Below are positions 11,992 to 22,400 of a stretch of 64,000 bases of DNA, piece by piece (the stretch's first letter is position 1; every line of letters starts with the position of its first letter). The DNA comes from Symbiodinium sp. CCMP2592. Lineage: Eukaryota; Sar; Dinophyceae; Suessiales; Symbiodiniaceae. The position numbers and the translations under genes are program-made. The stretch covers positions 479,680-543,679 of the forward strand of contig CAJNDT010003446.1 of NCBI GenBank assembly GCA_905221615.1, in the 5' to 3' direction. The notes under the pieces are model-generated. The model searched no databases. It saw only the letters and a program-made list of their open reading frames with translations, and was not told the origin of the DNA.

Positions 11992-14900
11992 TCATCTCCA
12001 TCTTCGAGTGGTCGCAGGATCGCGGTCCCAGGGCCGGAGGTTTTCCTCTGGATACTGTTCCCTTTGCTTTCCTTTGTCCTTGCCTTTGTTTCGGCCTTTG
12101 CCGGCGGTGTAGTCATAGTAGGTGTTGGCGTTCCAGCCCCCATGCTGTTCACCTCCGGCTCTCTCACGCCCCTTTGAAGGTCCCTTGGCCGAAGAAGCGC
12201 TTGCACGTTCCTCCGGAGTGACAGGCGTGTCCAGGATGGAAGTACCACCTGGAGGGAGATAGTCAGCGGCCGAAATGTGGTGTAGGGCTTCAGTACGCTT
12301 GGTCGTCGGGTTTTGCTGTCTCTCAGCCTTGGATCTGTTCAATCTGTCCATGAAATGCGCAGGCATTTGCACATTGTAGTCCACCAGCAATCCGATGGTC
12401 TGGACTGAATGATCGGAATGAGTCAGCAGGATACCGACGGGGTCGATGTACAAGAAGTCCACCGGTCCAGTTGGTGTTGGTCGTAGCACTGAGAATTGTT
12501 GGTGTCCCGTCACCATCGGAATCACCTCGCACAGGACGTTCAGGCAACAAAAGTGCATAGCCTTCACATCTTCATCCCTGTTGCTCTTCAAGTACGTAGT
12601 AGGGTTGAAGTTGTCCCTGCCAGTTCCCATCATGTTGGCTCCCCGTGTAATCAACGAAAGCATCTGATTCGTCCGGAAGCGCTTCAAAGTGTAAGTCCCG
12701 TTGGGATCATACTGCTTGAAGTTCTCAGGTTCCTTGGCAAAGCGAATGATCTCCTCATCAGTCACATCCCTGCTCACACCAGTCTCTCTGTCCACTACAG
12801 CCAATGATCCCCATTTTCCAAGCACATCATAGCGTTGGCCAAGTGCGAAGTTCTCTTTCATCTGAAACAACGGCATAGTAGCCCACTTCGCGAAGCCTGA
12901 CCAAGCCTTGTAGATGGTCCTGCATACCACGAAAGCCATATACGAAAGAGCGACCATGTTGGCGTCAATGCAATGGGCATTTCGCTTCCCTGAGTAGTAG
13001 GATGGCTGCATGGCGGTACGTGCAAGTTGTAGCTCAGGATCGATGTTCAAAGACTGGCGGGTGATGGTAGATGGTTCTGGGATTTCCTCAGGTTCCGCAA
13101 CGGTCTCTACCTCCATGGCTTCCTGCTCCTCTTCGGGCGCCTCAGGCACTGCTGCTGCCGCGGCTTCCATCGTCTGAGCAATGAAGTCACTGGGGATCTC
13201 CGTAGGAGTCTCCCGTTGTGGAGAACCTTGGTAATATCCGCTAGAAACGAACTGTGACCAGCAAGACGTGCATCGGGAGAAACATGCTGGAACGATGTTG
13301 TAGCATGCCGGGCACACCCTCATTCTCCTTCCATCCTCGTCTCTGCGTAGGTCTTCGGGTCGCCAAGTCTTGATGACAAACTTGATCCCTTTGTCCATGT
13401 AGTGATGCCGAACCGTGTTCTCCCTGTGGGACTCCAGGACAGTCGTAAGGTCTCGGATGATCTGCTCCTTGCTGGTGTCGTGGGGTCCAGGAGGCATTTC
13501 GCAAAGCAATTCCATGATCTTGCTCGGCGTTCGGTATCTCTCGAACTCAGGGAGCAATGGTGATGCATTGTAGTCCAACACCAGCTCTTTCTCCAATCGT
13601 TCATCGTAGATCTTTTCCACCAGAGCGAAAGAGTGTGTATCTTGAGGATCCGGGACGCAAAACCATACCTCCTTGACGAAATGGAACGGTATCGTCCGGC
13701 CAACGATCATGATGCCGCTGTCTGTGATACGTCCATCTTCTCGTGCAAGGTCCTGCGATGGGACATGGAGGACCGCCAGTGGCATGTGCTTGGCATCTAG
13801 TCCATGCACCCGCATCTTGGTCGTCGCGTTCCGGTGATCGAACGGTGCAAACACCCCCCAATAGCTGTGGAGTCTGCCGCCTTGGTTGCCTCGAAATTGG
13901 CGCCTGTGGTCGAAGTCCCCGTCGGGGTCCTCCGAACCAGGCATGATGCCTTGCGTGACAATGGAATCCAAGTTGCGACATGCTGTAGCGTGGAACGCTC
14001 CTCCGAGACGTTGCAAGAGGGTCATGGATGGAGATATTGCGAACCTGTTCTTGTCCAACTGAAGCAAATTGTTCTGGGGATCCGAGTGCGCAGAGTGACC
14101 ACTTGTAGCCCGAACTGCCCATGGCTTCACCCAGCCGTTGCAAACGTTCAGGTACCTCTGGTTGTGCCGGCAACGATCATTGTTCTGGATCTCCGTGATC
14201 TGGTCAGGAACCGATACCAACATGTTCGAACCTGCGGATCCAAGAGTTTCCACGCCGGGGTCCTTCACTCTCACTCCCAGGAACTGCAACCGAATCTTTG
14301 CCTTGTGGCGTTTCGTGGCTGCGAGCATGTTCCCTTGGAACAATAGCTGAAGTCTTTCATTGTACACTCTCTTCCTCTGTTGCTCATCGGACCATGAGAC
14401 CGCTTCGGTGATGCGTCTGCTTTCATGTGTCCATAGTTGCTCATGCCTCACCAAGTCTTCGATCAGCACCCACCCTCCTTCATCACATCGAATGACGCTG
14501 CTGAATGCTACCTGGCACCTGTTGTCAAGCCATTCCGAGCCTGGGCGCCTGGCGATTCTGTGACGTAGGTCAGATTGGATGCATGATAGCGCCCAATCCG
14601 CGTTTAGTCTGCGCTGACGGGTTATGTTGCGAAGGACAACTTCGTTCACGATGTCCCATCGATTGTTGATGAAGCTTGCACCCTTGGTTGGGATCAGGTC
14701 TAGAATCCCGCACCGGATTGGCCTTCCGCCGCCGATGCATTCATAGCCTGCATTGGTGTAGCCCTGAGTGGTATCGTCAAAAGCAAAGCTAGGACGGTCT
14801 CCTCGTTGAGGTAGGCGTCGGTCGCGATGGTCCGAAAGCTGCTCAATGAGGTCCACCACCCGCTGGCTATTCTCTGGTCCCATGTCCTGCAGTGGTACGC

Positions 14901-17900
14901 CACAAGCATCATGTAGGCCCCGACGGTTCTCCACATCCGTGCAGAGATTGTGTTTGTTCTCATAACGGATCAAAACCACATCACCCCGTACGGCTTCGCC
15001 TCCGCGTCGCGGTCGGGCTTTGGCCTTGGGTCGTCGGTCCGAGGATGCAACACTCACATGGTCTGTGGTGTCCACGTCCATTGGCTCAGCCTCTTGTGGA
15101 GGTACTCGACGTGGATATCGAAGAAGGCTTTCCTTGATGATCTGGATGCCTCGAAGTACCAGATCCCGGGTCGCAGAATTTTCCGTGCAATTGGACAGAG
15201 TGTGTAGATCACTGCCACAAGCGATACAGAACGTGAGGCGGTCACTTCCGACCGACATTTCGCCTTGAGCGAGCACTCCCACATAGTCCTGAAGCTGTGC
15301 GACAAATCCTTCACGAATCGCCTGCCTGGGATCAGGGCCTTCTGCACCTTGTTCTTCTTCGCGTTGCGCATCCACATCTACATCCTGTGCAGGTATTGGT
15401 GGAGCAACGGAGAACCCTGGATCGTCCGTGACGTTGTCAGCGGCCTGTGTCTCGTCGGTTCTCGCAATCTCTACAGGGTAGATATCACCATCGACGATCA
15501 CTGTGAAATCAATCACGAGGTCAGCGGACATGTTGTTGACGATCTCAGCGACTGCTTCATTCTTCTTGGGCGGTGTCCTTTTGCGTGGGGAGTCAACCGT
15601 GATCAGCTCGATAGCTTCGGCCGACGCGTAGCGGAAGAATGATCTTTCGATTCCCCTCACGCACGCATTTGCTCCCTCAAGGCCACCCCAATTCGGAAAA
15701 TGACTTGGGTGTCTCATTGCAATTGTAAGAAGCCCGAGCGCCAGCTCCACCGTGTCACCCAGGAGTTCCTCCTTGGGCAAGGCTGACCCTCTGTAGCATT
15801 CTTGGCGCTCTTCCGGAGTCAAAAGCATTCTCATGAAACCAGCATAAGCGCAGTTCCCGGCATCGTAGTAGCAGATGTAGCATGTCTTGCCTTCGGAATC
15901 GTATCCCCTGTCCCATGCCAACGGTTTGGCCTTTCCCCATGCCGCGTACTCGATGGCCTGACTGGCTGTGATTCGGAGACCACCGTAGTGAGAAACCGTC
16001 TTGCCAATGTCTTCGTAGACCACTTCCGCACAAGCTTTGAGGAACTCCTTGATGTCCATGCGAGGGTCCACAAATTGAAGCCTCAGGTCATAAAGGTGCT
16101 TTGCGCAAGCCAAGGTGTACTTCTGGGACGCGACCAAGTCATTGAAGGAGCCGATTTGATGCTGCATCTTCAAGGCTGAAGTATGCGCGCACCCAATGCA
16201 GTGTCCAGGATACCCGTTTCCGGTCGGCTTGAAGAAGGCCTGTGCGTAGCACTCAGCCAACTTCATTGCGTCACATCCAGAGCAATAGAACGTTCTCCCT
16301 TTGACATAACCGGTGTTCGGGGTCGCATAGGTGTCGATCCGGAACCAGTAGTGCCTGTTGTCGTAGTAGGCTTCGGGAACGGTCATGGCGATGTCAAAAT
16401 CCTGCCAGGTGACTGTGGACGATTCAGCGACCGTGTCACCCTGGGCACCCGACCTGATCTGTTGCTGCTGTTCTCCCGTAAACCATGTCTGCGAAATCCT
16501 GGTGGACGTCTTGACTTCACTCTTGTCCTCCCAAATCTCGACAAGCGACGGGTGAGCGACTGAGTCGGCGCGGACAGTTTCGTCCCATGAGCGAACTTTC
16601 GATGCCTCAACAAAGCACGTGGATACCATCTTCTCGCAGAACAGCTGCTTCTCGTAGATAGCGAAGCCCAATTTGAACCTGACCCGATTGTCCGGTGCTG
16701 GCACCTTTTCGGCTGACAGTGTATGCACGCCTGACGACGCATGTTTCATCTGGCTGTACATTCTTGACCAAAACGAAGATCCATGAATCACCACGCATGC
16801 TCGGGCCCGCAACTCCAGTTCAATGTACATTCCCAGCGCGTGGAAACCGTTGAACAGAGAAGCTTTGTGCTGAAGGTAATTGCTAGCTGCTCCAACGAAC
16901 CGTAAGTCGTGATTGATGTTGACAATTGGAGGGCGCGTGGTACGCTTCCCTGCCGCAATGATAGGGTCAACGTACGTGATCTTGAGCTGTCGCTGCAAGT
17001 CAGTGCGAATTGCTGCTCCGTCTCCAACCTCACTCATCGGAAAGGACATGTTCTCGATGAGGATCGCTTGGAGAGACAGATGGTAATGCAATGTGACGGT
17101 TGCAAGCTGCTCTTCAGTCAAGCCATCCAATGTCGCATTCACAGATTCCAACGATCCTTTTGTGACTTGGAAGTTGTAGTTGGCACCTGCGGTGATCGAC
17201 GGGCTCACAATGTAGACCTCGCTCCATCCATGCATGCCGAGGTTCTCTCTCACCGTGTGCGTTGATCCCCTGGTCCTTGCAACCATGTCAAAGTCCTGGA
17301 CGAGGATTGTGCACTGAGAGCGCATAGTCGCGGCATCGGGTTTGCCACCCATGCCCAAACTATTGCGAAATCCATTCAGCGTGTTCATGGTGTTGATCCT
17401 TGCTTCTTCCGGAATTTCATCATTGTCGACAAGATCGCTGTCTGCCTCGATCATCACTGCCGAGGTAAGCATTGGAGGAGAAGGAAGATGCACGCATGAT
17501 ACCAATGCCAATGCATGGTACAGCCGTGAATACATTCGTAACCACACCTTTGTACTCAGCTTCACGTAGACCTTCAGGTTGAGACCCTTGTCATCATTTT
17601 GAGAGACGGAACGGATCCTTGCCAAATAGGTCACCAGTCTTCTGACGTAATGCTGAATCGGTGTGGTCCCCACGTCGTGGTTGGCCACAAACTTTGGCGT
17701 CTCATCAATGGTAGGTGGGTACTCGTCTTGATCACGGGTCGTCGTCAGCAAGATCGAGCGACAGCCCTTCTCATCGATGTTGACATAATGGTACCAACTT
17801 TCCTGAGCGCCAGCGGGGATTGGAGCTTCCTCCCATGTCGGTTGCGATGGTTCCTCTTCCGGTTGCGAAGGCGGTTGTTGTGGAGGAGGTGCCGCAGAAG

Positions 17901-19368
17901 ATGACGACGCCGATGCCGTTGCCTCGTCCGTCCTTGCCCTCTTTGGTCCGTGGCTAGGGGTGGCTCGAGGTCCGGCAGCGGATCCTTGCGATTGTTCCGG
18001 CGTTCTTCCATGCTCAGGGTGCACGATTCCTTCCGGTTCGAGGTTGCTTGCCGTAGGCATCGCAACTCTCCCCGTTGAGTATACCCAGCTAGGATGCCGT
18101 TGAAGGTTGGGCGGAAATAGGCCATCATCTTGCATAAGCGGATTTGGTGCCCTCATCTGTTGGAATTCCGCTTCCCATATGCCCAATGTGGCGCGTTTGG
18201 TAGAGCAGTCGACCACGTACCCAGATTCAACTCCGCATTGATTCCAGGTGTAGCCACGGAACGCATCCGGCAATTGGAAACCGTTCTTGTCCTGAGCTGC
18301 ACATACTGCATCCACATGGTGCTTGAGGAAAGCATACGTGGTGTAGTCGGAATCAGGGAGCACGTCGTTAGACCATCTGTAATGCGGGAGTCCAGTTTGT
18401 GGATCGACCCATGATACGTAGGAATGAAGCACGTGGAGACAGACACTGAACGCCTGGAGTGAGTTCATCGCAAAGGCGAGCGGATGTCCCATGCCTTGAG
18501 GCAATGTGCGCATCATCAAAGCCAGCTGGTGAACGTTGATTGGCGTAGCGCCATCGTTGCTCGTTGCGCATTCCTGGTTGTAGGTCCGAAGTCCATACCC
18601 AGTGTGCTTTGCGAACATGTACATCAGCTTGCACACCCTACATAACGTAGGCTCTCCCAACAAGTCGGATTGGTCAGGTGCTCTGCCTGACATGGGCAAC
18701 TTGTGGTAGTAGTCCTGATTCACCGTATACCATTGTTGAATTCTCGTGTCTGTCACGGTCTGGTAGGGCGTCTCCACGGAGTTGATGAGAACGGCGAGAT
18801 TGTAGTACACGTCCGCGCTGACGATGTTCCTGGTCGCAGTGTTCAAGTCGAACCGAACTTGTTTTCTTTCTTGTTCCAGTTCAACCACAGCCAACTTTGC
18901 ATCATCGCGGATCACTTCCTCGTCCACCATAAATCTTGTGATGGCACTGAACTTCCCTTCGTAGTCAGCAACAATGTGTTTGAGACCTCCACCAAACTTG
19001 ATGACCATGGCGAGTATCTCCCCATAGGGCTTGTCCATGTACTCCTCCGGGGCAGCAAATATGCAAGCCTTGAGGATTTCCCGGACTCGAATGGAAAGAT
19101 CCCCTCCTGGCGACAGATTTGCACACGTGAACAGCAAGACCAACGGAGGTGCTTTGAAAGCTGCCCATGTGCGAATGAGATCATTGTCGACCACTTTGTC
19201 TTTCGTAATCTTTGGCGGGAGCGAAACGCTCTGCGACGAATCCCCAGAATACATCTCCAGGAACTTGTGGAACTTCAGAAACGTCCGCAGCATCCCACCA
19301 GATGGGAAAACTTCTTCGTGGTCCACTCCTTCGAAGGCCAGCTCGTAGGCATTGTAGCTTTCAGCCAT
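11992..19368 (-). CDS. ORF3: 2458-aa retrotransposon protein of unknown function with a KptA/Tpt1-like segment
   Basis: Third frame, starting 111 nt after the ORF2 stop in a strong context (GAGCCATGGCTG). Residues 1-430 are globular and unrecognised. Residues 440-530 are Pro/Ser/Gln-rich with a basic GPKRARTD patch. Residues 540-1020 look globular. Cysteine clusters that could bind zinc occur near 1030-1055 (FYCSGC, HCIGC), 1085-1110 (CYICYY) and 1378-1390 (FCIACGSDLHTLSNC). Residues about 1788-1905 resemble the RNA 2'-phosphotransferase/ADP-ribosyltransferase fold: FHATACRNLDSIVTQGIMPG, then a GRLHSYWGVFAPFDHRN stretch and a PLAVLHV strand. A zinc-ribbon-like CPACYNIVPACFSRCTSC lies near 2018-2036. 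The C-terminus is Gly/Lys/Arg-rich. No signal peptide or clear membrane segment argues against an envelope protein. Copy 2 keeps most of the same frame. Function is unknown; an RNA-modifying role is inference. Confidence 0.85.
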   Translation of the reverse strand: MAESYNAYELAFEGVDHEEVFPSGGMLRTFLKFHKFLEMYSGDSSQSVSLPPKITKDKVVDNDLIRTWAAFKAPPLVLLFTCANLSPGGDLSIRVREILKACIFAAPEEYMDKPYGEILAMVIKFGGGLKHIVADYEGKFSAITRFMVDEEVIRDDAKLAVVELEQERKQVRFDLNTATRNIVSADVYYNLAVLINSVETPYQTVTDTRIQQWYTVNQDYYHKLPMSGRAPDQSDLLGEPTLCRVCKLMYMFAKHTGYGLRTYNQECATSNDGATPINVHQLALMMRTLPQGMGHPLAFAMNSLQAFSVCLHVLHSYVSWVDPQTGLPHYRWSNDVLPDSDYTTYAFLKHHVDAVCAAQDKNGFQLPDAFRGYTWNQCGVESGYVVDCSTKRATLGIWEAEFQQMRAPNPLMQDDGLFPPNLQRHPSWVYSTGRVAMPTASNLEPEGIVHPEHGRTPEQSQGSAAGPRATPSHGPKRARTDEATASASSSSAAPPPQQPPSQPEEEPSQPTWEEAPIPAGAQESWYHYVNIDEKGCRSILLTTTRDQDEYPPTIDETPKFVANHDVGTTPIQHYVRRLVTYLARIRSVSQNDDKGLNLKVYVKLSTKVWLRMYSRLYHALALVSCVHLPSPPMLTSAVMIEADSDLVDNDEIPEEARINTMNTLNGFRNSLGMGGKPDAATMRSQCTILVQDFDMVARTRGSTHTVRENLGMHGWSEVYIVSPSITAGANYNFQVTKGSLESVNATLDGLTEEQLATVTLHYHLSLQAILIENMSFPMSEVGDGAAIRTDLQRQLKITYVDPIIAAGKRTTRPPIVNINHDLRFVGAASNYLQHKASLFNGFHALGMYIELELRARACVVIHGSSFWSRMYSQMKHASSGVHTLSAEKVPAPDNRVRFKLGFAIYEKQLFCEKMVSTCFVEASKVRSWDETVRADSVAHPSLVEIWEDKSEVKTSTRISQTWFTGEQQQQIRSGAQGDTVAESSTVTWQDFDIAMTVPEAYYDNRHYWFRIDTYATPNTGYVKGRTFYCSGCDAMKLAECYAQAFFKPTGNGYPGHCIGCAHTSALKMQHQIGSFNDLVASQKYTLACAKHLYDLRLQFVDPRMDIKEFLKACAEVVYEDIGKTVSHYGGLRITASQAIEYAAWGKAKPLAWDRGYDSEGKTCYICYYDAGNCAYAGFMRMLLTPEERQECYRGSALPKEELLGDTVELALGLLTIAMRHPSHFPNWGGLEGANACVRGIERSFFRYASAEAIELITVDSPRKRTPPKKNEAVAEIVNNMSADLVIDFTVIVDGDIYPVEIARTDETQAADNVTDDPGFSVAPPIPAQDVDVDAQREEEQGAEGPDPRQAIREGFVAQLQDYVGVLAQGEMSVGSDRLTFCIACGSDLHTLSNCTENSATRDLVLRGIQIIKESLLRYPRRVPPQEAEPMDVDTTDHVSVASSDRRPKAKARPRRGGEAVRGDVVLIRYENKHNLCTDVENRRGLHDACGVPLQDMGPENSQRVVDLIEQLSDHRDRRLPQRGDRPSFAFDDTTQGYTNAGYECIGGGRPIRCGILDLIPTKGASFINNRWDIVNEVVLRNITRQRRLNADWALSCIQSDLRHRIARRPGSEWLDNRCQVAFSSVIRCDEGGWVLIEDLVRHEQLWTHESRRITEAVSWSDEQQRKRVYNERLQLLFQGNMLAATKRHKAKIRLQFLGVRVKDPGVETLGSAGSNMLVSVPDQITEIQNNDRCRHNQRYLNVCNGWVKPWAVRATSGHSAHSDPQNNLLQLDKNRFAISPSMTLLQRLGGAFHATACRNLDSIVTQGIMPGSEDPDGDFDHRRQFRGNQGGRLHSYWGVFAPFDHRNATTKMRVHGLDAKHMPLAVLHVPSQDLAREDGRITDSGIMIVGRTIPFHFVKEVWFCVPDPQDTHSFALVEKIYDERLEKELVLDYNASPLLPEFERYRTPSKIMELLCEMPPGPHDTSKEQIIRDLTTVLESHRENTVRHHYMDKGIKFVIKTWRPEDLRRDEDGRRMRVCPACYNIVPACFSRCTSCWSQFVSSGYYQGSPQRETPTEIPSDFIAQTMEAAAAAVPEAPEEEQEAMEVETVAEPEEIPEPSTITRQSLNIDPELQLARTAMQPSYYSGKRNAHCIDANMVALSYMAFVVCRTIYKAWSGFAKWATMPLFQMKENFALGQRYDVLGKWGSLAVVDRETGVSRDVTDEEIIRFAKEPENFKQYDPNGTYTLKRFRTNQMLSLITRGANMMGTGRDNFNPTTYLKSNRDEDVKAMHFCCLNVLCEVIPMVTGHQQFSVLRPTPTGPVDFLYIDPVGILLTHSDHSVQTIGLLVDYNVQMPAHFMDRLNRSKAERQQNPTTKRTEALHHISAADYLPPGGTSILDTPVTPEERASASSAKGPSKGRERAGGEQHGGWNANTYYDYTAGKGRNKGKDKGKQREQYPEENLRPWDRDPATTRRWR
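13680..14005 (-). other. KptA/Tpt1-like ADP-ribosyltransferase-fold segment within ORF3
   Basis: About residues 1788-1905 of ORF3. In KptA/Tpt1 the domain opens with a His-Gly-Thr motif followed by an Ile and a 'Gly-Leu' turn, then an Arg-x-His-Val-His-Phe strand. Here the matching elements are FHATACRNLDSI, QGIMPG and GRLHSYWGVFAPF, with later strands PLAVLHVP and RTIPFHFVKEVWF. HAT in place of HGT is seen in other dinoflagellate members as I recall them. Tpt1 removes the 2'-phosphate left at RNA ligation junctions using NAD+, and some members ADP-ribosylate RNA ends. Assignment is by motif only. Confidence 0.5.
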
Positions 19369-19479
19369 GGCTCGGGGTTCGGTCCTTCCTCCGTAGGAGA
19401 GAAGTCCCTACACCCTACTCGACTTCACGGTTCCGGGTTCTCCGTAAGAGGCACCCTTCCCCGATCCGTCGGTCAGACC

Positions 19480-22400
19480 TTAGTTGTTCCTTAGTTGGGG
19501 CTGTCTAATAGCCCCTTCATCAGCGTCTACACACTGATGTTGCTGCCATGCAATGTCCTCAGATTCATGTGCATCGTGACTGACACTGACATGAGCTCGA
19601 ACAAGGCTGCGAACATTCCTCGCAATCGACCGCCATGAAACATCAATGCGCTGCGACAAACTGCTCTTCGACTCATGGTCCAAGCAATCATCCAGTCTCA
19701 CCATCAAACGATCCGCTTCAGGCATGTTAGAGAACATGATCCTGCGTCCACCACCATCGCCACCAGCACCAACATGGTCATCAATCTTAACCTTCGTCAC
19801 TTTGCCACTTGAAACAAGAGCATGCAACTCTGGCCAAGACCAACATGAACATGAAGAAGGCATGTCAAGCGAAAAATAGACGTCGGAAAATTCCGCACAC
19901 TTCTTCAGCAGGCGTTTGAGAGATTTCAAGATACTTCCAGGACCAGCACCTGATCGCAAAAGCGATGCCACGAATAGCACAGGTGTGCGCAGGTCATTCC
20001 GGCACGCATCCTTCATTGCACCGATAAGGCTGTCCTCATCGGCCTTAGAGCCAATTAGCTCCTTGCAAGTTATGCGAGCGCATGATCGCAAAAGCGATGC
20101 CACGAATAGCACAGGTGTGCGCAGGTCATTCCGGCACGCATCCTTCATTGCACCGATAAGGCTGTCCTCATCGGCTTTAGAGCCAATCAGCTCCTTGCAA
20201 GTTATGCGAGCGCATCCCTTAGTGGACTTAGGCACGGCGTAGCCATTGCCCAAGCCACATAGGTCAACGATCATGCGGTCAGGCTTTCGTCCACCAGCCT
20301 TCGACGGCATGGCTACCAATCTCCCATCGCCCGTTGCCTGAAATTTCAAGGCTTTAAGCAATCTCCTGGAGATTTGGCTAGTCAACTCGCATTTATCGGA
20401 TCGATCCTTAGCGTCCGAATCGGTCATGTGCAAATGTTTGGACGAGCACACGTCAGACGACTTAGGATGCAACGCGACGTTTGCGGCAATGTACTCCCAT
20501 TCATCCTTGCAGTAGCCGAGCTCGACGGCGGTTCCGGGAGATACAGGATCCCGAAAGGTATAACGTTGCCCGTGAGTGCATCCTTGGATCTTGATGCTCT
20601 TCCACATGGCATCTTCCTGAAGTCCCTTGTACTGCTTGGTTTCCTGGACTGGTACTCGAGGAGGTACTTCGATGATGATTTGGAACCCCCATGATGCCGC
20701 TCTGCGCGCAATTCTTTGGACGACCTCCCCCCATGGGTAGTCTGTCCGCAATTTGGCCCTTTCAGGGTTGTCAGCGATTTTCCGACTCAGCCACGAATTC
20801 TTGCCTAACACCCCTGCACCAATGAAGATCACGGAGTTAGGGTTGTTTTTCCTTGCTTCCACCACATCGAAGAGGTAGGCGCACATGGCGTCGTCAACTT
20901 CTCGCCCCATACTCAGAACATTTACTTGCAGCCCAGGGTCATAGTGAGAATCGGGAGCATGCTGTGCAATGCAATCCTTGCCTGGAGCATACTCATTCCA
21001 CCAGTTCTCCTCATCGACCCCTACCAATGTCCACACCGTCACTGCTTTTGGAGCATCTTTGATAGTGATACGGTACTTCCACCGGCTGTAAGGATTCTTG
21101 TAGGTATGGACCAACCCTCCACCGTGGTCGAGGAATTGGATCACCAGGCCCTCCTTGGGTTTGTTTTCGGCGAAATTGACCACGTGAGGCACAATTGCTC
21201 CATTGTATCCTTGATATTCCCTTTTCTGTTCAGCCGCATCATGCCATACATCCTCGTACACTGACGACCAGTGGTCATAACCGAATTGAGAGGCTTGACT
21301 TTTGGACTGTCCGTTGAAACAAAGAGGCAATGTAAAGCCCTGGTACCCCCCATGGATGGCACGCGCCAGTGTGACAACCACCGCTCGCCATTTGGCGGGC
21401 AGGGCGCGCACATAAGACTGGCCCAAAGGCGGTTCAGGAGGAGGCAAAAACGGCGGCGCAAGGACGTCCGCGATAGCTGCGGGGCGCAAATGCCCCCGGA
21501 CCGGATGGTACTGAAACACAGCACGCTCCACATAGCGGTCGAACTTGCCCGGTTGATCAAGGATAGCAGCACGATCCTCCATCTGGTGCCACTGCCCTTC
21601 ACGAAGAATCCAAGTCGACCGAAGGTAACGACCAGGCGGCAACGCGGAAGGCGGCCCCCGCAACATGCGCGGGAACTTGACAACCAGGATGGGGTCCACA
21701 CTGTCATGTTCTTGCAAGCCTTCCTTACTCGACAATCCAGCGCGATACAACACCTGAGGGAGGATCGGCGTCTGCGTGTAAGGAAAACAAGGCACCTCGC
21801 TCTTGAACGAGTAGTGCTGTTGCCCCTTCTCATCCGTACTTTGGGTATGAGTAGGGCGCATCAGATCCATAATCTCTTGGGAGCCAATGAGAGCCGGCGG
21901 AAAAATGTTGATGAGCTGACACGCATGTGTCCAGGACACAGAATCCTTGAACGACTTGGTGTGTATGTCCGCGGACATCTTGGCAGTGACCTCATAGGCA
22001 AGAGAAACGTAACCTTCCTGAAAGATAGAATGCATCCAACCAATGCAGATGCCGTGGGTACGTTCCAAGTGACGCATAGTCGGATTCTTGCCCGTGCGAA
22101 TCACCCCGATCATGGTCTGGTTGTCGTCGTAGAAGACGAAGTTGGGGTCTTGCCCCCCAAGCTGCTGCCACAACGTGATAGCAGGCAATCCAAGACGTGA
22201 CATGGCAAAGTCGGCCGCGACAATCTCGGCCTCAGGTGTGGAATGACTCAAGCACCCCTGCCTTTTGCTAAGTCCCGCCAAGGGAAATCTTGTATGAGAA
22301 CCTTGAATGTGCAAATGAGCACCGGAGGTAGATTTCAAACTTTCTCCACAACCTGCATAGTCCGCATCTGCAAACAGCCCGATGGACGAGTCCTCCAAGG

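Noticed and set aside
11992-19368. ORF3 as a retroviral envelope protein
   Set aside because: No signal peptide, fusion-peptide-like stretch or C-terminal membrane anchor. The C-terminus is Gly/Lys/Arg-rich and hydrophilic.
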